From assembly GCA_003696675.1 (NCBI GenBank), contig RFGH01000121.1, positions 1 to 54,312 of the forward strand: DNA of 54,312 nucleotides. Direction: 5' to 3'. Numbering within the stretch: position 1 is the stretch's first letter; each line of letters begins with the position of its first letter. The stretch comes from Planctomycetota bacterium. Its GTDB lineage: Bacteria; Planctomycetota; Phycisphaerae; Phycisphaerales; UBA1924. The position numbers and the translations under genes were made by a program. This document shows, one piece after another, positions 51,776 to 54,312 of the stretch. Below the pieces are notes generated by a model. It worked only from the letters and a program-made list of their open reading frames with translations, was not told the DNA's origin and ran no database searches.

Positions 51776-53485
51776 ATGTCCAGACTCCTGCTCATCCCGC
51801 TGCTGCTCTGCTCAACCGCGTTCGCCAAGGTGCGCCCGGCGGGTGATCGGCTGGACGCGATTGTCGGGCATCCTCTGGTGTTGGCGGTGGTGGCGGACGA
51901 GGCGAGTGACTTCCGCGAGCCGCCCGAGGCCGCGCTCGATGACGGGCGGGCGTTGGGGGTTGAGGTGTTCCGGCTGGTGCCGGCGGCGCCGGTCGATGGG
52001 GGCTGGATCGGGCCGGTGGCCCGGTGGGACGCGTTGCCCGCCCGCGAGGCGTTGCGCCGGGATGCGATGCCGCTCGGCGCGTGGTACGCGGTGATCGATC
52101 TGCCGATCGACGCGGTCAGCCAGGGGCTATGGATCGACGGCGAGCGGTACGAGGTCAACTGGCTGCCCGACCCCGAGCGGGCGTCGCTGGAAGCCGGTGG
52201 GCGACCCCTGTGGGCCAGCCCCGTCGACGAGGCGGCCCGGACCAGCGAGTCGTTCCAGACGGCGATGGACGCGATCGCGGGCGATCCGTTCCAAGCGTGG
52301 CGGGTGCGGCTGATCGCCGACGGCATCACGCCGACCGGGGGTGAGGATCGCACGGGGGCGCAGGGGACGGAACTCGACGCCGTGCGGTCGGACCTGGCGA
52401 CGACGGACGCCCAGCGGTTTCTGGACGAACTCACCCGGTCGCACACGGCGCGGTGGCAGCTGATCTTGGGTCGGCTGGCGCTCAGCGACGCGGAGACCGC
52501 GTTCCGCATGCGTCGCTGGCTGGGCGGGTCGGCGTGGATCGGCGGGCAGTGGCGTCCGGTGTGGGCGCCGGACTCACCGACGCTGCGGGCATTGCAGGTG
52601 GATCTGCTGTCGCCGTTCGTGGACGACCAGACGCGGGCGTTGCGGGCGCGGGCGTGGTTGGACAGCCAGCCGACGGCGTTGGCGTGGGTGATCGACGACG
52701 CGGGGGCCGAGGATCTGGGCGACGGGCGGCTCAACCCAACACTGGGGGTGCTGTCGCTGCCGGCGCGGGACGCGCCGATGGTGGTGGAGGTGGCCGGGCC
52801 GATCGGAGCGCCGGATCTGATCACGGCCCAGCCCCGGCGAATGACCACTGTCGAGGCGAGCGTCGCGATGCTCGAGACGCGCGGGCGGTCCCTGACGACG
52901 CGGACGAACTTGATCCCGGTACGGATCGGGCGGGCGGAGTTGAACCTGGACGCGGTGGCGACGATCGCCGGGGCGCGCCCGCCGGGCGTGCGGATCGGGC
53001 CGTTGCGGCGGCAGTGGACCATGCCCGCGCTGGTGGCGGGCAGGCCGGAGGCGGGGGCGATCCCCGCGCCGGGGCGGGGCGCGACGGGGCTGGTCCGGCG
53101 TGTGGCGCGCCCTGATTTGGCGGATTCGGGCGAGGGGTGGTCGGTGTTCATGCGGCTGGACGCGCCGGAAGGTGCGCCGGACACGGCGACGGTGTGGACG
53201 GGGCCGTACGGCTTGCCGCGCGGCGTGTGGCGGGTCGGGCGGGACGGGTCGGTGCGGACGCTCTTCGGGGCGGCGCCGGCCGAAGTGTCGATCGTCGAAA
53301 CGGAGACGGGCTGGGCGTTTGATCTGCGGCTGCCGGCGAGCGCGATCGACCCGGACGGGGTGCTGCGGGTGGGGGTCGAGCGGGATCTGGACGGCGAGCG
53401 GAGCGCGTGGCCGCGCCGGATGCTGCCGGATCAGGAGGAGCCGGGGCGGTTGCCGATCGACACGCGGACCTGGTCGGGGTTCTGA
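51776..53485 (+). CDS. Large secreted protein of unknown function
   Basis: A 569-residue exported protein. The ATG at 51776 gives a clear signal peptide (RLLLIPLLLCSTAFA). I recognise no domain. The body is rich in Asp, Arg, Trp and Pro, with alternating strands and helices and a repeated style at the end (GPYGLPRGVWRVGRDGSVR, ETGWAFDLRLPASAIDPDGVLRVGVERDL) that looks like a carbohydrate-binding-type beta sandwich. It is in the MoxR/BatA neighbourhood, so envelope function is likely. The gene converges on the BatA-like gene, with a three-base gap. Confidence 0.6.
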   Translation: MSRLLLIPLLLCSTAFAKVRPAGDRLDAIVGHPLVLAVVADEASDFREPPEAALDDGRALGVEVFRLVPAAPVDGGWIGPVARWDALPAREALRRDAMPLGAWYAVIDLPIDAVSQGLWIDGERYEVNWLPDPERASLEAGGRPLWASPVDEAARTSESFQTAMDAIAGDPFQAWRVRLIADGITPTGGEDRTGAQGTELDAVRSDLATTDAQRFLDELTRSHTARWQLILGRLALSDAETAFRMRRWLGGSAWIGGQWRPVWAPDSPTLRALQVDLLSPFVDDQTRALRARAWLDSQPTALAWVIDDAGAEDLGDGRLNPTLGVLSLPARDAPMVVEVAGPIGAPDLITAQPRRMTTVEASVAMLETRGRSLTTRTNLIPVRIGRAELNLDAVATIAGARPPGVRIGPLRRQWTMPALVAGRPEAGAIPAPGRGATGLVRRVARPDLADSGEGWSVFMRLDAPEGAPDTATVWTGPYGLPRGVWRVGRDGSVRTLFGAAPAEVSIVETETGWAFDLRLPASAIDPDGVLRVGVERDLDGERSAWPRRMLPDQEEPGRLPIDTRTWSGF

Positions 53486-53488
53486 CTG

Positions 53489-54312
53489 TCACACCCGCGC
53501 GCGGGCGGCATGGATCAGGTATTCGAGCGTCATCAGCATGACCGCGATGAGCAGGGCGTAGGGCCAGAGCTCGCGTCGCCCCGAGTCGGCGGACGCGGTC
53601 GTGCGGCCGGTTGCGCCGAGGCTGGCGGCGTCGCCGATCGTGAGCATCGATTCGGATTCGTTGAGCATCGAAACCGCGACGGTGGAAGGAGTCGCGTTGT
53701 CGAGCGTGTAGACCCCGACGCGTTCGAGGGGCGGCAGGGCGGCGGTGCCGTCCGGGCCTCGGACGGCGATGGCTTCGGCGGGGCCGGTCGCAGTGACGCG
53801 GTCGGCGGAGGCGCGGACGCGGACGGGGTCGGTGGTGGTGCGGACGATGCCCTCGCCGCGGGTGCCGGGGACAAGGCGTTCGAAGGCTTGGGCGACGAAG
53901 ATGGCCATGCCGACCTCGACGCCCCAGTTGGAGCGTTCCAGCGGGAACGCGACGCGGATGTGGCGGACGCCCGCGCCGACGGTTTCGGTGATGACCGGGC
54001 CGGACGCGGATTCGGCGAGGACGGTGACGCCCGGCGTGTCGTCGCCGGGCAGGTTGACCGCGCGGTCGTACACGACGGATGAAAGGGAGACATCGCGAAG
54101 GACGGGGTGGAGGCGGTTCCACGCGACGATGCGTTCGCGTCCGGTGCGTTCGCCGAGGTCGGTGTCGGGCCACGCGCTGCCGAAGCCAAGGGTGGGCACG
54201 ACGGGCAGGCGCTGCGGGGTGACGCGGTCGTAGACGACCAGGCCCGCGCCGCGGGCGGCTTCGAGGTCGGTGGGGGGGTGGACGGAGACGGCGCCGGGGG
54301 CGAGCACCTCGA
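53489..54312 (-). CDS. C-terminal part of a BatA/VWA-type membrane protein (truncated by the window)
   Basis: The open frame runs off the right edge, so the N-terminus is missing; the GTG at 54307 is unlikely to be the true start. The visible 273 residues are extracytoplasmic (GVTVLAESASGPVITETVGAGVRHIRVAFPLERSNWG, NATPSTVAVSMLNESESML) and end with a transmembrane helix (WPYALLIAVMLMTLEYLIHAARARV). This is the usual layout of the C-terminal region of BatA-like proteins, which carry an N-terminal BatA domain and a VWA domain. The MoxR gene supports it. The assignment is by layout and context only. Confidence 0.65.
   Translation of the reverse strand, partial: EVLAPGAVSVHPPTDLEAARGAGLVVYDRVTPQRLPVVPTLGFGSAWPDTDLGERTGRERIVAWNRLHPVLRDVSLSSVVYDRAVNLPGDDTPGVTVLAESASGPVITETVGAGVRHIRVAFPLERSNWGVEVGMAIFVAQAFERLVPGTRGEGIVRTTTDPVRVRASADRVTATGPAEAIAVRGPDGTAALPPLERVGVYTLDNATPSTVAVSMLNESESMLTIGDAASLGATGRTTASADSGRRELWPYALLIAVMLMTLEYLIHAARARV

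Overview
The window is about 54 kb of gene-dense, GC-rich DNA. It looks like a planctomycete of the class Phycisphaerae. The evidence is secreted proteins ending in GC-type dockerin anchors, DUF1573 and MauE-like redox genes, GH3-family and sulfotransferase genes, a DnaK gene behind a sigma-54 promoter, and Planctomycetes-style MoxR/BatA genes. This assignment rests on protein families and composition, not on a marker gene. No gap without a gene exceeds 300 bases.

Layout. 0-2.5 kb: proB-proA (proline synthesis). 2.5-4.0 kb: a secreted endonuclease/exonuclease/phosphatase-dockerin gene broken by two frameshifts. 4.1-5.0 kb: a base-composition outlier, a PD-(D/E)XK-like nuclease gene. 5-8 kb: mqnE (menaquinone by the futalosine route) and a membrane-fused sulfotransferase. 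8-11.6 kb: dnaK with a sigma-54 promoter, a DUF429 gene and rdgB. 11.6-14.4 kb: a PfkB kinase and a TPR-sulfotransferase. 14.4-21.2 kb, minus strand: a TolC-like lipoprotein, an ALDH7-type dehydrogenase, rpiA, tsaC and icd. 21.4-24.4 kb: an SH3-like secreted protein, a FIST protein and a DUF1801 protein. 24.4-29.6 kb, minus strand: a tight cluster of TolB-like propeller, alpha/beta hydrolase, unknown protein and fumarylacetoacetase. 29.7-31.2 kb: a pseudouridine synthase, a zinc-ribbon mini-protein and a free-Met-R-sulfoxide reductase. 31.2-33.9 kb, minus strand: DUF1573, rhodanese, MauE/DoxX and rpsR. 34-36.8 kb: an M64 peptidase-dockerin and a tRNA dihydrouridine synthase. 36.9-42.5 kb: a LolCE/LolD-type ABC pair, an alpha/beta hydrolase, a GH3 enzyme and a DinB-fold protein. 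42.6-44.8 kb: an NRDE/TANGO2 protein with an apparent AUC start, and nuoH. 44.9-48.3 kb: a large FG-GAP/dockerin secreted protein with a lower-GC C-terminal half, overlapping a second unknown gene. 48.4-54.3 kb: an internally duplicated secreted protein, a tRNA-Cys with a long variable arm, MoxR, an intrusive kelch-like gene, a large secreted unknown protein and the C-terminus of a BatA-like membrane protein.

The points that most deserve a second look are: (i) the sigma-54 promoter plus upstream palindrome at dnaK; (ii) the ATC start codon of the NRDE protein, with an ideal Shine-Dalgarno; (iii) the class-II-shaped tRNA-Cys; (iv) recurrent TANNNT boxes 5-9 nt before start codons, which imply leaderless mRNAs; (v) the two-gene 44.9-48.3 kb secreted cassette; and (vi) the DUF1573/rhodanese/MauE redox cassette. 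I see no CRISPR array, insertion sequence, rRNA or integrase.
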